Numbered from the stretch's first letter, positions 40,770 to 50,683 are shown. The stretch is 64,000 bases of DNA from Acidimicrobiales bacterium (GCA_041394245.1 JAWKIR010000002.1:2882469-2946468), one strand, 5' to 3'. The notes: a model not told the origin generated them from the letters alone. Made by a program: numbers and translations.

Positions 40770-42824
40770 ATGAGTGACGAGTCGATCAAGAACCATGCGG
40801 CCTTCATCTGGTCGGTCGCCGATCTGCTGCGGGGCGACTACAAGCAGTCGGAGTACGGGCGGGTGATCCTGCCGCTGACGGTGCTGCGCCGGATCGACTG
40901 CGTGATCGACCCGGTGAAGCAGGAGATGCTCGCCAAGTACGAGTCGACGAAGGCGAGCGGGATCGAGAACCACGGCCCTGTGCTCGATCGCCTCACCGAC
41001 ACGCCGGGGGTGTGGAACACGTCGCAGTACGACATGGCGAAGCTGCTCGATGACACGGATCATCTTGCGGCGAACCTGCGGGCCTATATCGCCGGGTTCA
41101 GTCCGCAGATCCGCGACATCCTCGGGCATTTCGAACTCGACACGCAGATCGCCAAGCTCGACCGGTCGAACCTGCTCTACCAGGTGCTCGGCAAGTTCGC
41201 CGATCTCGATCTGCATCCCGACGTCGTCTCCAATCTGGAGATGGGCTACCTCTACGAGGAGCTGATCCGTCGCTTCTCCGAGCTCTCCAACGAGACGGCG
41301 GGTGAGCACTTCACCCCTCGTGAGGTGATCCGGTTGATGGTGAACCTGTTGTTCATCGAGGACGACGACCTGTTGGCGAAGCCGGGGATCGTGAAGACCA
41401 TGTTCGACCCGGCCTGCGGCACTGGCGGCATGTTGAGCGTGGCCGAGGATCATCTGCGCCAGCTCAACCCGCAGGCGAAGCTCGAGGTGTTCGGCCAGGA
41501 GCTCAACCCGGAGACCTACGCGACGTGTCGGTCCGACATGATGCTCAAGGGTCGGAGCGCGGAGAACATCGCGTTCGGCAACTCGTTCTCCGAGGACGGA
41601 CACAAGGGCGCCACCTTCGACTATCTGCTCGCCAACCCGCCGTTCGGGGTGGAGTGGAAGAAGGTGAAGGACGAGGTCGTCGCCGAGCACGAGACGAAGG
41701 GCTTCGCGGGCCGGTTCGGGGCGGGCCTACCCCGGATCAACGACGGCAGCTTTCTGTTCCTCCAGCACATGATCTCGAAGATGAAGCGGCCCGAGGACGG
41801 TGGGAGCCGGTTGGCGATCGTGTTCAACGGCAGCCCGCTGTTCACCGGCGCGGCGGGCAGCGGTGAGTCGGAGATCCGGCGGTGGATCATCGAGAACGAC
41901 TGGCTCGAGGCCGTGGTCGCCCTGCCCGATCAGTTGTTCTACAACACCGGCATCTCGACGTATTTCTGGATCGTCACCAATCGCAAGAGCCCGAAGCGCA
42001 AGGGCAAGGTGCAGCTCATCGACGCCCGCGACATGTTCGTGAAGATGCGCAAGAGCCTGGGCGAGAAACGCAAGGAGGTCGGCCAGGGCGACATCGACGA
42101 GATCGTGCGCACCTACGGTGAGTTCACCGAAACCGTCGCCGACCCGTCCGACGAGTCGAAGCAGGTCGGCTGCAAGATCTTCCCCAACGAAGCGTTCGGC
42201 TTTCTGCGCATCACCGTCGAACGGCCCCTGCGGCTGCGCTGGGAGTTCACCGTGGAGGGCATCGAGGCACTTAAGGCCGACAAGAAGTTCGCCAAGCTCG
42301 ACGAGTCGCAACAGGCGGCGCTGTTGGCCGACCTCGAATCGGCGATCGGCGCGTACTACAAGTTCGACGACGACTTCCGAGCCGAGACCATGGCGTCGAT
42401 GGCGAAGGCCGGGGTGAAGGGCAAACCGCTCGAGAACGCCATCGTCGACGCCTTCGCCATCCGCGACCCCGACGCCGACATCGTGACCGACAAGAACGGC
42501 GATGCCCAGCCCGACAGCGAGCTGCGCGACAACGAGAACGTGCCACTGCCGGAAGGGTCGGTCCACTACGAGCCCGACCCGACCGAACGCCTCGCCACCG
42601 ACACCTATGTGAAGGCGGTGGAGGACTATGTCGAATCCGAGGTCCACCCGTACGTGCCCGACGCCTGGGTTGATCACCACAAGACCAAGATCGGCTACGA
42701 AGTCCCCCTCACCCGCCACTTCTACGTCTACACGCCACCCCGCCCCCTCGCCGAGATCGACGCCGAAATCCGTCAACTCGAGACCGAGATCCAGGCGCTC
42801 CTTGCTGAGGTGACGAATGACTAG
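40770..42824 (+). CDS. hsdM: Type I restriction-modification DNA methyltransferase subunit
   Basis: Adenine-N6 methyltransferase subunit of 684 residues that with HsdS methylates the recognition site and with HsdR forms the restriction complex. The HsdM N-terminal helical domain (residues 1-140) precedes the SAM motif DPACGTGGM (Asp213 on) and the catalytic NPPF (Asn289). The insert after residue 520 and the C-terminal coiled tail (IDAEIRQLETEIQALL) contact HsdS. The ATG at 40770 is 52 bp after the RibA-like gene, and its end overlaps hsdS by 8 bp. All motifs are intact. Confidence 0.93.
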   Translation: MSDESIKNHAAFIWSVADLLRGDYKQSEYGRVILPLTVLRRIDCVIDPVKQEMLAKYESTKASGIENHGPVLDRLTDTPGVWNTSQYDMAKLLDDTDHLAANLRAYIAGFSPQIRDILGHFELDTQIAKLDRSNLLYQVLGKFADLDLHPDVVSNLEMGYLYEELIRRFSELSNETAGEHFTPREVIRLMVNLLFIEDDDLLAKPGIVKTMFDPACGTGGMLSVAEDHLRQLNPQAKLEVFGQELNPETYATCRSDMMLKGRSAENIAFGNSFSEDGHKGATFDYLLANPPFGVEWKKVKDEVVAEHETKGFAGRFGAGLPRINDGSFLFLQHMISKMKRPEDGGSRLAIVFNGSPLFTGAAGSGESEIRRWIIENDWLEAVVALPDQLFYNTGISTYFWIVTNRKSPKRKGKVQLIDARDMFVKMRKSLGEKRKEVGQGDIDEIVRTYGEFTETVADPSDESKQVGCKIFPNEAFGFLRITVERPLRLRWEFTVEGIEALKADKKFAKLDESQQAALLADLESAIGAYYKFDDDFRAETMASMAKAGVKGKPLENAIVDAFAIRDPDADIVTDKNGDAQPDSELRDNENVPLPEGSVHYEPDPTERLATDTYVKAVEDYVESEVHPYVPDAWVDHHKTKIGYEVPLTRHFYVYTPPRPLAEIDAEIRQLETEIQALLAEVTND

Positions 42825-44030
42825 TTGGCGAACTCTTCGGCAGCATGCGGTGCAGCTAACTACGGGACCGTTTGGGACTGTCCTGGCTGCCGAGGAGTAC
42901 GTCGAGGGCGGCGTCCCTTTGATCAACCCGACGCACATCCGGGAAGGCCAGTTCATCCCGGATTCGGCTGTGTCAGTGGACGAGGTGACGGCGCGACGGC
43001 TCAGCCGACATCGTCTTGAAGCCGGTGATCTCGTCGTGGGTCGTCATGGTGACGTTGGTCGCAGTGCGCTTGTCACGCATGCCGAGCAGGGATGGCTCTG
43101 TGGTGGCGGGTCGATTGCGATTCGAGCCGGCGAAAGACTTGAACCGCGGTTTCTTCAGTGGTTCATGAGTGGCACGCACGCAAGGACGCAGCTCCTCGCA
43201 GCCTCAAAGGGCGCGACGATGGACACAATCAACGAACCGATCCTCAAGTCGGTCTCCGTGTGGACCCCACCGTTGGCGGAGCAGCGGGCGATTGCGGACT
43301 ACCTGGACGCCGAGACCGCCCGCATCGACGCCCTCGTCGCCAAGAAGCAACAACTCATCCACCTCCTCGAAGCGCGCTGGCAGGCGAGGTTGGAGTCGGC
43401 CATTCGCGAGCTTGGCGGTCGTTTCGGGGTAGCGCCGCTCAAATTCGTAGTCGCCGCCGTCCAGGTTGGCATCGTCATTACGCCAGCGAAGTGGTATGTG
43501 GCCGAGGGGGTGCCCGCAATCCGCGGCATGAACGTGCGCGCAGGAGAAATTGATCGAACGGAGCTGGTCTATCTCTCGCGCGAAGGACACGCGGAGAACC
43601 GAAAGAGCAAGCTCGCTGCGGGCGATGTAGTGGTGGTGCGCACCGGACAAGCAGGTGCTGCCGCTGTGGTTCCACAGGACCTCGACGGAGCAAACTGCAT
43701 CGACGTTTTGATCATTCGGCCGGGTCGGAAGGTCGATCCGGAGTTTCTCCAGTTCGTGCTCAACTCGGACTGGACGAAGAAGCACATAGCGGAGCACTCC
43801 GTAGGGTCCATCCAAGCGCACTTCAACGTCGGATCAATGAAGGGGTTGAGTTTCCGCTAGCGCCATTGGCGGAGCAGGTGGACCTTCGGCTGCGGCTTGA
43901 GAACATGCGAGAGAGCTGGGAGCGAGTACGTCAAGTGCTCGACCAGCAGGCACGACTTCTCAGGGAACATCGACAGGCCCTTATCACTGCCGCGGTTACC
44001 GGCGAGTTCGCAGTTCCTGGGGCGGCGTGA
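42817..44030 (+). pseudogene. hsdS: Type I restriction specificity subunit, frameshifted near its C-terminus
   Basis: Specificity subunit with two target-recognition domains. TRD1 (residues 1-150) is followed by the central spacer helix (PPLAEQRAIADYLDAET, ending EARWQARLE), then TRD2 to about residue 340. The open frame stops at 43860 (347 residues). The next frame continues EFPLAPLAEQVDLRLR through the second spacer helix to VTGEFAVPG and a stop at 44028-44030 that shares a base with hsdR. One extra G in the GGGG run at 43842-43845 restores MKGVEFPLAPLAEQ and a 404-residue protein. Losing the second conserved helix would impair HsdM binding. A homopolymer undercall or real phase variation are both possible. 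Confidence 0.87.
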
Positions 44031-47000
44031 TGGCTGGACCGAAAGAGTTCGACTTCGAGACGCAGATCTGCGAGGCGCTGGTCGCCCAGAGCGGCTACGC
44101 GGCGGCAAAGGTGGGGACGGCCCAGGGCGATCCCCGCGACTTCGACCGGGCCCGTGGGCTCGACACCGCGGAGCTGTTTGCGTTCATCGGGGCAACGCAG
44201 GCCGACGAGTGGGCGAAGCTGATCGAGCTGAACGGCGGTGACGCGAACGAAGCGCAGAAGCTGTTCGCGAATCGGGTCGCGAAGGTGATCGACGAGCGGG
44301 GCACGATCGAGGTGCTGCGCCAGGGGGTCGACGATCTCGGGGTCAACATCCGGCTGGCGTACTTCAAGCCGTCGACGTCGCTCAACGCGGAGACGCTGGC
44401 GCGCTACGAGGCCAACCGCCTGACGGTCACCCGGCAGCTTCCCTACGAGACCACGGGCAACAAGACGCTCGATCTATGTTTGTTCGTCAACGGGGTGCCG
44501 GTGGCGACCGCGGAGCTCAAGACCCATCTGACCGGCCAGACCGCGGAGCACGCGAAGGCGCAGTACGAGACCGACCGTGATCCGGCCAACACGACGCTGG
44601 GCAAGCGGGCGATCGTGCACTTCGCGGTCGATACCGAGGTGGCGTGGATGACGACCCGGCTCGCCGGGAAGCAGACACGCTGGCTGCACTTCAATCGGGG
44701 TCGCGATCACGGTGCCGGCAACCCCGACAACCCGAACGGCCACCGCACGTCGTATCTGTGGGAACAGGTCTGGGCGCGCGATGCGCTTCTCGACATCCTC
44801 GGGCGGTTCGTGCATGTCGAACCCACCCCTAAGGGGAAGCAGCACGAAGGCGAAGTGATCTTCCCGCGGTTCCATCAGTGGGATGCGGTGCTCAAGATCG
44901 CCGACCACGCCCGTGACCACGGGGCCGGTCACAACTACCTCGTCCAGCACTCGGCCGGGTCGGGCAAGTCCAACACGATCGCCTGGCTGGCCCATCGGTT
45001 GTCGACGCTGCACGCGGCGGACGACACGAAGATCTTCGACAAGGTGATCGTGATCACCGATCGTCAGGCGCTCGATCGGCAGATGCAGGAGACCGTCGGC
45101 CAGTTCGAGAAGGTCGCCGGGGTGGTGCAGAAGATCGACGAGAGCTCGGCCCAGCTCGCCGAGGCGCTGGAGGGAGAGCAGGCGCGGATCATCATCACCA
45201 CGATCCAGAAGTTCCCGTTCGCGCTCGAGAAGATCGAGTCGCTGCCCAACCGGCGCTACGCGGTGATCGCGGATGAGGCCCACTCGTCACAGTCTGGTGA
45301 GACGGCCAAGGACGTGCGGAAGGTGTTGAAGGCTCAGTCCGAAGAGGCGACGCTGGCGGCTGAGGAGTTGGCCGAACTCGGCTCGACCGACGAGGTGCCC
45401 GATCCCGTGCAGGACCAGCTCGAAGCCCAGGTCGCGGCGCGGGGGAAACAGCCCAACATCAGCTTCTTCGCGTTCACTGCGACTCCGAAGGCTCGCACGC
45501 TGGAGATGTTCGGCGACTCCTACGTCGACGAGGCGGGAGAGAAGAAGTACCGGCCGTTTCACCTCTACTCGATGCGTCAGGCCATCCAGGAGGGCTACAT
45601 CCACGATGTGTTGGCCAACTACACGACGTATCAGACCTACTGGAACATCGAGAAGAAGGTCGAGGACGACCCCGAGTACGACCCCGGTCGGGCCAAGGCC
45701 GCGATCGCCAAGTTCGTCAGCCTGCACGAGCACAACCTGGCCCAGAAGGCAGACATCATCATCAACCACTACCGCAGCAAGGTCGCCCACCTGATCGGCG
45801 GGCAGGCGAAGGCGATGGTGGTCACCGCCTCGCGGCTCCACGCGCTGCGCTACGGGCTGGCCCTGCGCCGCTACTGCGAAGAGAACGGCATCGATGACGT
45901 GGGCGTGCTCGTTGCGTTCTCCGGCACGCTCAACGACAACGGCATCGACCATACGGAGACGTCGACAAACGGGTTCCCCGAATCGCAGACCCCGGCCCGC
46001 TTCGACACCGACGAGTACCAGATCCTCGTGGTCGCCGAGAAGTACCAGACCGGGTTCGACCAGCCGAAGCTGCACACGATGTACGTCGACAAGCCGCTCA
46101 GCGGGCTTGCCGCGGTGCAGACCCTGTCGCGGCTCAACCGGTCACACCCGCAGAAGGACTCCACCTTCGTGCTCGACTTCCGCAACGGCGCCGACGACAT
46201 CCGCAGGGCATTCGCCCCGTGGTACGTGCAGACCGAGGTGCCGCCCACCGACCCCAACCTGATGTACGACGCTCACCATCAGCTGAGCCAGTACGACGTG
46301 CTGCGGGTCGAAGAGACCGAGGCGTTCGCAGCGGTGCTGCTCGAGGATCCGACCGCGAGCGACCGGATCCACGGGATTCTCGAACCGGCCAAGTCCCGGT
46401 TTTGGGAGACGCTCGACGAAGACGAACAGGGCCGCTTCCGCGACGCGCTCAAGAAGTACGTCAGCGCATATGGCTACCTCGCCCAGATCGTGCCGTTCGG
46501 CGACATCAAGCTCGAACGCGACTACGTGTTCTGCCGGGCCCTCGCCCAGTTCATCCGCGCCCCGAGCGAAGCGCTGCCGGACCTCAGCCACGAGGTCGAC
46601 CTGACCCATCTCGCCACGCGGCTGGTCGCCGAAGAAGAATCGATCTCGCTGCCCGACGACGAAGGCGACCTGTCTGGGCCGGGTGAGATCCTCGGCCGGC
46701 CCGGCGTGCCCGACGCGGAACGGCTCTCGGAGATCATCAAGCGACTCAACGAGCGCTACGGAACCAACTTCGACCCGGCCGACCGGCTGTTCTTCGACGG
46801 TCTCGTTGACAAGCTCGCCGAGCAACCGGCCGTGCAGCACGCCGCCGCAGCCAACTCTCCGGAGAACTTCCGCATCGCCATGGCCGGCGGCTTCCAGGAC
46901 GCCGTGATCGATCAGATGGCCACCGCCGGCGAGATCACCAAGAACTTCCTCGATAACGCCGACTTCGCCAACGACGTGCTTCAGGCCTACATGCCGCTAC

Positions 47001-47578
47001 TCCAGACCAAGGCCAAGGTCGCCCGGCAGCTCCACTGTCCCGTCGGCGAGCTGCTGGCCGAGGGTGAAGGCAACTGGCTCGAGTTCAAGTCGACCTTCCA
47101 CGTCGACGCCGAGACTGGCGAGCCGAACCGCAACGTGGAGACCGCGGCCATCAAGACGGTCGCCGGATTCCTCAACAGCTGGGACGGCGGAACGCTCTTG
47201 ATGGGCGTCGCCGAGGACGACGCGGGCAAGGGCGTGCCGTTCGGAATGGAGGGCGACTACGCGCAGTTCCACAAGGACGGCAAAGCCGACGACGACACGT
47301 TCCTGCTCGCCTTCAACGACAAGCTCAAGACGTCGCTCGGCGCGGCCGCGGTGTCGAACGTGACAACGCAGATGGCGACGGTCGACGGCAAGGACATCTG
47401 TCGGGTCCATGTGAAGCCGAGCGGTCACCCGGTCGACGCGAAGGTGCGGATCGTAGATGCCAAGGGCAACCACATGAAGCAGACCAACTTCTACGCCCGC
47501 ATCAACAACGGCACACACAAGTTCATCGACGAAGATGAGAAGCAGAAGTACATCGCTCACCGGTGGCCGGGCTCATGA
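44030..47578 (+). CDS. hsdR: Type I restriction endonuclease HsdR with C-terminal Schlafen/AlbA_2 domain
   Basis: Motor/nuclease subunit of 1182 residues that translocates DNA and cuts unmethylated DNA. The N-terminal PD-ExK nuclease has Asp148 (TLDLCLF) and Glu162/Lys164 (AELKT). The SF2 helicase has Walker A HSAGSGKSNT (Lys313), DEAH at 415, FAFTATPKA, and motif VI in QTLSRLNRSH. After the HsdM-contacting region an extra domain begins near residue 1005. It has GEGNWLEFKST, then AIKTVAGFLNSWDGGTLLMGV and ICRVHVKPS, matching the Schlafen AlbA_2 ATP-binding fold. This fusion is unusual to my knowledge. The start overlaps the restored hsdS stop by one base (TGATG). Confidence 0.92.
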   Translation: MAGPKEFDFETQICEALVAQSGYAAAKVGTAQGDPRDFDRARGLDTAELFAFIGATQADEWAKLIELNGGDANEAQKLFANRVAKVIDERGTIEVLRQGVDDLGVNIRLAYFKPSTSLNAETLARYEANRLTVTRQLPYETTGNKTLDLCLFVNGVPVATAELKTHLTGQTAEHAKAQYETDRDPANTTLGKRAIVHFAVDTEVAWMTTRLAGKQTRWLHFNRGRDHGAGNPDNPNGHRTSYLWEQVWARDALLDILGRFVHVEPTPKGKQHEGEVIFPRFHQWDAVLKIADHARDHGAGHNYLVQHSAGSGKSNTIAWLAHRLSTLHAADDTKIFDKVIVITDRQALDRQMQETVGQFEKVAGVVQKIDESSAQLAEALEGEQARIIITTIQKFPFALEKIESLPNRRYAVIADEAHSSQSGETAKDVRKVLKAQSEEATLAAEELAELGSTDEVPDPVQDQLEAQVAARGKQPNISFFAFTATPKARTLEMFGDSYVDEAGEKKYRPFHLYSMRQAIQEGYIHDVLANYTTYQTYWNIEKKVEDDPEYDPGRAKAAIAKFVSLHEHNLAQKADIIINHYRSKVAHLIGGQAKAMVVTASRLHALRYGLALRRYCEENGIDDVGVLVAFSGTLNDNGIDHTETSTNGFPESQTPARFDTDEYQILVVAEKYQTGFDQPKLHTMYVDKPLSGLAAVQTLSRLNRSHPQKDSTFVLDFRNGADDIRRAFAPWYVQTEVPPTDPNLMYDAHHQLSQYDVLRVEETEAFAAVLLEDPTASDRIHGILEPAKSRFWETLDEDEQGRFRDALKKYVSAYGYLAQIVPFGDIKLERDYVFCRALAQFIRAPSEALPDLSHEVDLTHLATRLVAEEESISLPDDEGDLSGPGEILGRPGVPDAERLSEIIKRLNERYGTNFDPADRLFFDGLVDKLAEQPAVQHAAAANSPENFRIAMAGGFQDAVIDQMATAGEITKNFLDNADFANDVLQAYMPLLQTKAKVARQLHCPVGELLAEGEGNWLEFKSTFHVDAETGEPNRNVETAAIKTVAGFLNSWDGGTLLMGVAEDDAGKGVPFGMEGDYAQFHKDGKADDDTFLLAFNDKLKTSLGAAAVSNVTTQMATVDGKDICRVHVKPSGHPVDAKVRIVDAKGNHMKQTNFYARINNGTHKFIDEDEKQKYIAHRWPGS

Positions 47579-48081
47579 GCTCGGGTGACTGGATCGCGAT
47601 CGTTGCGGTGATCTCCTCGCTAGTTGTCGCCGGCTGGAACATCCGGGTGACCGAGCGGATCGCGCGGAGTTCGCGACGGCAGGATCGGATAGGCGAGGTC
47701 TACGTGACGCTCACCGACTTCGCCTTACGCATGCGGCAGTTTGCCCTTACGGCAAACCCTGGGATCGACGACGACTCGCCGCTCCGGGATCCACCATTCT
47801 CGGAAGCTGACTGGCTGCGACTTCGAGCCCAAGTTGAGGCTCACGCGAGTGACCGCGTTCGGGCGCTGTTCGATGACTTGCTGACGTACAGGATTCGCAC
47901 AGCGACTGCTGTTGAGATGTGGAGCAGTTCGCTAGACGAGGTAAGGCGGGGCTGGAGCGATGAGATATCCCGGCGGGAAGGGCGGAACGACCTCGAGTTT
48001 CTCCGGGAGCGGAGAGCCGAAATGCAGGTGTGCGCCGAGGCGATCATCGAGGCGGTTCGCGCCGAGCTCGCTGCCAGCTAG
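47575..48081 (+). CDS. Membrane-anchored protein coupled to hsdR
   Basis: A 168-residue protein of unknown family. Residues 5-24 are one hydrophobic helix (WIAIVAVISSLVVAGWNI), followed by a basic helix (RVTERIARSSRRQDRIGEVY) and a long helical cytoplasmic region to the end. The ATG overlaps the hsdR stop (ATGA), so it is the last member of the hsdMSR operon. Such N-terminal TM plus coiled proteins occur beside defence genes. The role is unknown; a membrane-tethered regulator or effector of restriction is conceivable. Confidence 0.7.
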   Translation: MSSGDWIAIVAVISSLVVAGWNIRVTERIARSSRRQDRIGEVYVTLTDFALRMRQFALTANPGIDDDSPLRDPPFSEADWLRLRAQVEAHASDRVRALFDDLLTYRIRTATAVEMWSSSLDEVRRGWSDEISRREGRNDLEFLRERRAEMQVCAEAIIEAVRAELAAS

Positions 48082-48196
48082 GCACGAGCGCAATCACGCT
48101 AGGCGCAGGATCGTAGGGATGGCCGCGGCGCGAGCCGGGTCGCCCGGCGAAGCTCCACGGCGTAGATTGCGCGGAGGTCTGTAGTTGGGGGGCGGC

Positions 48197-48415
48197 GTGG
48201 CTGGCCAGGCGGAGGTTGGTTCAAAGCGGAGCGCGGAACAGATGAGGCGCCGGCGCGCCGTCGATGAGGCTCTCGAGGCCTGGCGGGGCCAAGCTGTTCA
48301 ACCTCACTGGAAACAATCAGCTGACGTTCTTCAAGCCGTTGATGGTTGGAATCTCCCGGCGGTGGCGCTCATGACCGAACCCATCAACCGACACACCGGA
48401 AGGCGGATCGGATGA
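48197..48415 (+). CDS. Small protein translationally coupled to the GmrSD-type gene
   Basis: A 72-residue protein beginning at GTG 48197 after a GGGGGG stretch. It reads AGQAEVGSKRSAEQMRRRRA, VDEALEAWRGQAVQPHW and ends NRHTGRRIG. It is basic in the middle with no recognised family. Its stop overlaps the DUF262 start by ATGA, so the two are co-translated. It might be a regulatory or antitoxin-like partner, or the remnant N-terminus of a larger enzyme. Confidence 0.5.
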   Translation: MAGQAEVGSKRSAEQMRRRRAVDEALEAWRGQAVQPHWKQSADVLQAVDGWNLPAVALMTEPINRHTGRRIG

Positions 48416-50652
48416 GAGACGCACAGAAACCCGACCACGTCAGCCTGACGACGCTCGTTAGCCGCCTGCGTGAGGGGCGCTTCGTCATCCCCGACTTCCA
48501 GCGCGAGTTCGAGTGGAAGCCATGGGACATCAGCGAGCTGATGCGGTCGATCTTCCTCGACTACTACATCGGCAGCCTCCTGCTCTGGAAAGGCAAGGAC
48601 GAGAGCTTCGAAGCACTGGCATGTGAGCCGCTGTACGGCTTCAACGGCATCTCGTCGAATCGAGAACACATCGTGCTCGACGGGCAGCAGCGGCTCACCG
48701 CCATGTACTACGCATTCGTCGCACCGGACGTGCCGGCGCCAAATCGTTCGAACCGGTTCCTCTACTTCATCCGCGTTGACAGATTCTCCGAGGAGAACTT
48801 TGACGAAGCCTTCGACTACGACTGGACCCGCAAGGGCGTCAATCTCCTGGACGACCCCGAGGCCCAGTACCAGGAACACATCTTTCCGCTCGCCGTAGTC
48901 GGCGAGGGTGGCTGGGCGTTGCCGAACTGGGTGCAGGGCTACGAGAAGTACTGGGCCGACAAAGCGGCTGATGCCACCGAGGTCGGCGATCTCGAGGCAG
49001 CTGAGGTGGCGACGAATCACGTCAGTGCGGCCCGAGCCTTCGGCGAGCACCTCAAGGGCATCACCGAGCAGTACCAGGTCGCTTTTATCGAGCTCGACCG
49101 AGAGATCGAGATCGACAAGGTCTGCGACATCTTCACGCAGATCAACTCCCGCGGCATACGGCTCGATGTCTTTGATCTCATGAACGCCCTCCTAAAGCCA
49201 CGCGGGCTTCAGCTGAAGCACATGTGGCGAGAAGCCGCCCCGCGACTGGAGTTCGTCGACAGTGAGCGACTCAACGTCTACGTGTTGCAGGTGATGTCGA
49301 TTCTCCGGCAGGCCTACTGCTCGCCGAAGTACCTCTACTACTTGCTCCCTGGGCAGGAGCGACAGATGCGCGACCCCGACGGCTCGCTTCGACGTGACGT
49401 CCTGGTCCCGGACGAGGCGGACTTCGCCGAGCGCTGGGACACCGCCGTGGACGCTCTCGAGCGGGCGATCAAGCTGCTACGGCATCCCCAGGAGTTCGGC
49501 GCGGTGTCGTCCGCTTACTTACCGTATGTCTCGATCCTCCCCGCCTTTGCCTCGCTCCAGGCCGCAGCGAAGGACTTGCCGGCGAATCGACAGCTCGATG
49601 CCCAGCGCAAGGTCCGTCACTGGTACTGGGCGAGCGTCTTCACCAACCGCTACTCGGGGTCGGTTGAGTCCACCGCTGCCCGCGACTACCAGGAGGTGCA
49701 GCGCTGGTTCCAGGACGATGCTGCCGAGCCGAGCGTCATCGCGGAGTTCCGGGGCCGGTTCCGCTCGCTCGATCTCCGGCGCGAGGTGAAGCGAGGCACA
49801 TCCGTCTACAACGGCATCTTCAACCTGCTCGTGCTCAGGGGAGCACGCGATTGGATGACGGGCAATGTCCCCCAGCACGGGGAGCTGGACGATCACCACA
49901 TCGTCCCCAAGCGGTGGGGCCGCGACCATTCGCTCGGCTCGAGCATCGACACGATCCTCAACCGGACGCCGCTGACCGCCGACACGAACCGCAACGTCAT
50001 CAGCGACAGGCTGCCCAACGAGTACCTGACGGACTTGATCGAGCAGAACGGTGAGTCGACAGTGCGGGCGACGCTCGAATCGCACTTCATCTCCCCGATC
50101 GCATTCGACATCCTGCGGCGGGAGCCGTTCGGCCCTGAGGACTTCGCCCAGTTCCTCGACGAGCGTCAGCGGACAATCCAGGCCGCGATCGAGGACCTGC
50201 TCATCAAGGAACGACTCGACCTGACGCCGCAGCTCCGCGAGCTCGACAGCCGAATCGAGCAGATCGAGAAGGCGATCCGCGCCGCGGTCGTCGAACGCCT
50301 CGGCGGTGATCCCGAGTGCTTGCCGCAGCATGTGCGACAGAAGATCGAGGATCGGCTGACGAGCGCAGCTCGTCGGAACCCGACGATGGATGAGAACCAC
50401 TACCAGACCCTCGCCGGCATGCTCGAATACGCGGACCTCCGAGAGCTCGAAGACGCCGTCGCGTCGAAGGCGAACTGGGATCAGTTCGCTGAGCTCTTCT
50501 CCACCAAGGAGCAATTGTCGAGTCGTTTTAATCAGCTGGGCGGGCTCCGCAACGCGATCAGACACAGCCGTGCCGTCGACGAGGTCACCCGGATGGATGG
50601 GGAGGCAGCGCTCAGCTGGTTCGCACAGGTTATGTCGGTGAACCTGGGTTAG
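48412..50652 (+). CDS. GmrSD-type restriction protein (DUF262 + HNH + C-terminal HEPN-like)
   Basis: A 746-residue protein. The N-terminal DUF262 (ParB/GmrS-like NTPase) has IPDFQREFEWKPWD and the DGQQR motif at Asp90 (VLDGQQRLTAMYY). A middle region with INSRGIRLDVFDLMNALL precedes the HNH nuclease DDHHIVPKRW (Asp493-Trp502) with a following Asn. The C-terminal 170 residues are helical and end with LRNAIRHSR, where Arg713 and His718 form an R-x4-H pair typical of HEPN RNases. GmrSD enzymes cut DNA carrying glucosylated hydroxymethylcytosine (type IV). The added HEPN-like tail suggests a second, RNA-directed activity (inferred). Confidence 0.85.
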   Translation: MRDAQKPDHVSLTTLVSRLREGRFVIPDFQREFEWKPWDISELMRSIFLDYYIGSLLLWKGKDESFEALACEPLYGFNGISSNREHIVLDGQQRLTAMYYAFVAPDVPAPNRSNRFLYFIRVDRFSEENFDEAFDYDWTRKGVNLLDDPEAQYQEHIFPLAVVGEGGWALPNWVQGYEKYWADKAADATEVGDLEAAEVATNHVSAARAFGEHLKGITEQYQVAFIELDREIEIDKVCDIFTQINSRGIRLDVFDLMNALLKPRGLQLKHMWREAAPRLEFVDSERLNVYVLQVMSILRQAYCSPKYLYYLLPGQERQMRDPDGSLRRDVLVPDEADFAERWDTAVDALERAIKLLRHPQEFGAVSSAYLPYVSILPAFASLQAAAKDLPANRQLDAQRKVRHWYWASVFTNRYSGSVESTAARDYQEVQRWFQDDAAEPSVIAEFRGRFRSLDLRREVKRGTSVYNGIFNLLVLRGARDWMTGNVPQHGELDDHHIVPKRWGRDHSLGSSIDTILNRTPLTADTNRNVISDRLPNEYLTDLIEQNGESTVRATLESHFISPIAFDILRREPFGPEDFAQFLDERQRTIQAAIEDLLIKERLDLTPQLRELDSRIEQIEKAIRAAVVERLGGDPECLPQHVRQKIEDRLTSAARRNPTMDENHYQTLAGMLEYADLRELEDAVASKANWDQFAELFSTKEQLSSRFNQLGGLRNAIRHSRAVDEVTRMDGEAALSWFAQVMSVNLG

Positions 50653-50664
50653 GTCGCGTGGGCC

Positions 50665-50683
50665 CTCCCGGCGCTGACGGGAG
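50665..50683 (+). terminator. Stem-loop after the GmrSD-type gene
   Basis: CTCCCG-GCGCTGA-CGGGAG forms a 6-bp GC stem 13 bp after the stop. No T-tract follows; weak terminator candidate. Confidence 0.35.
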
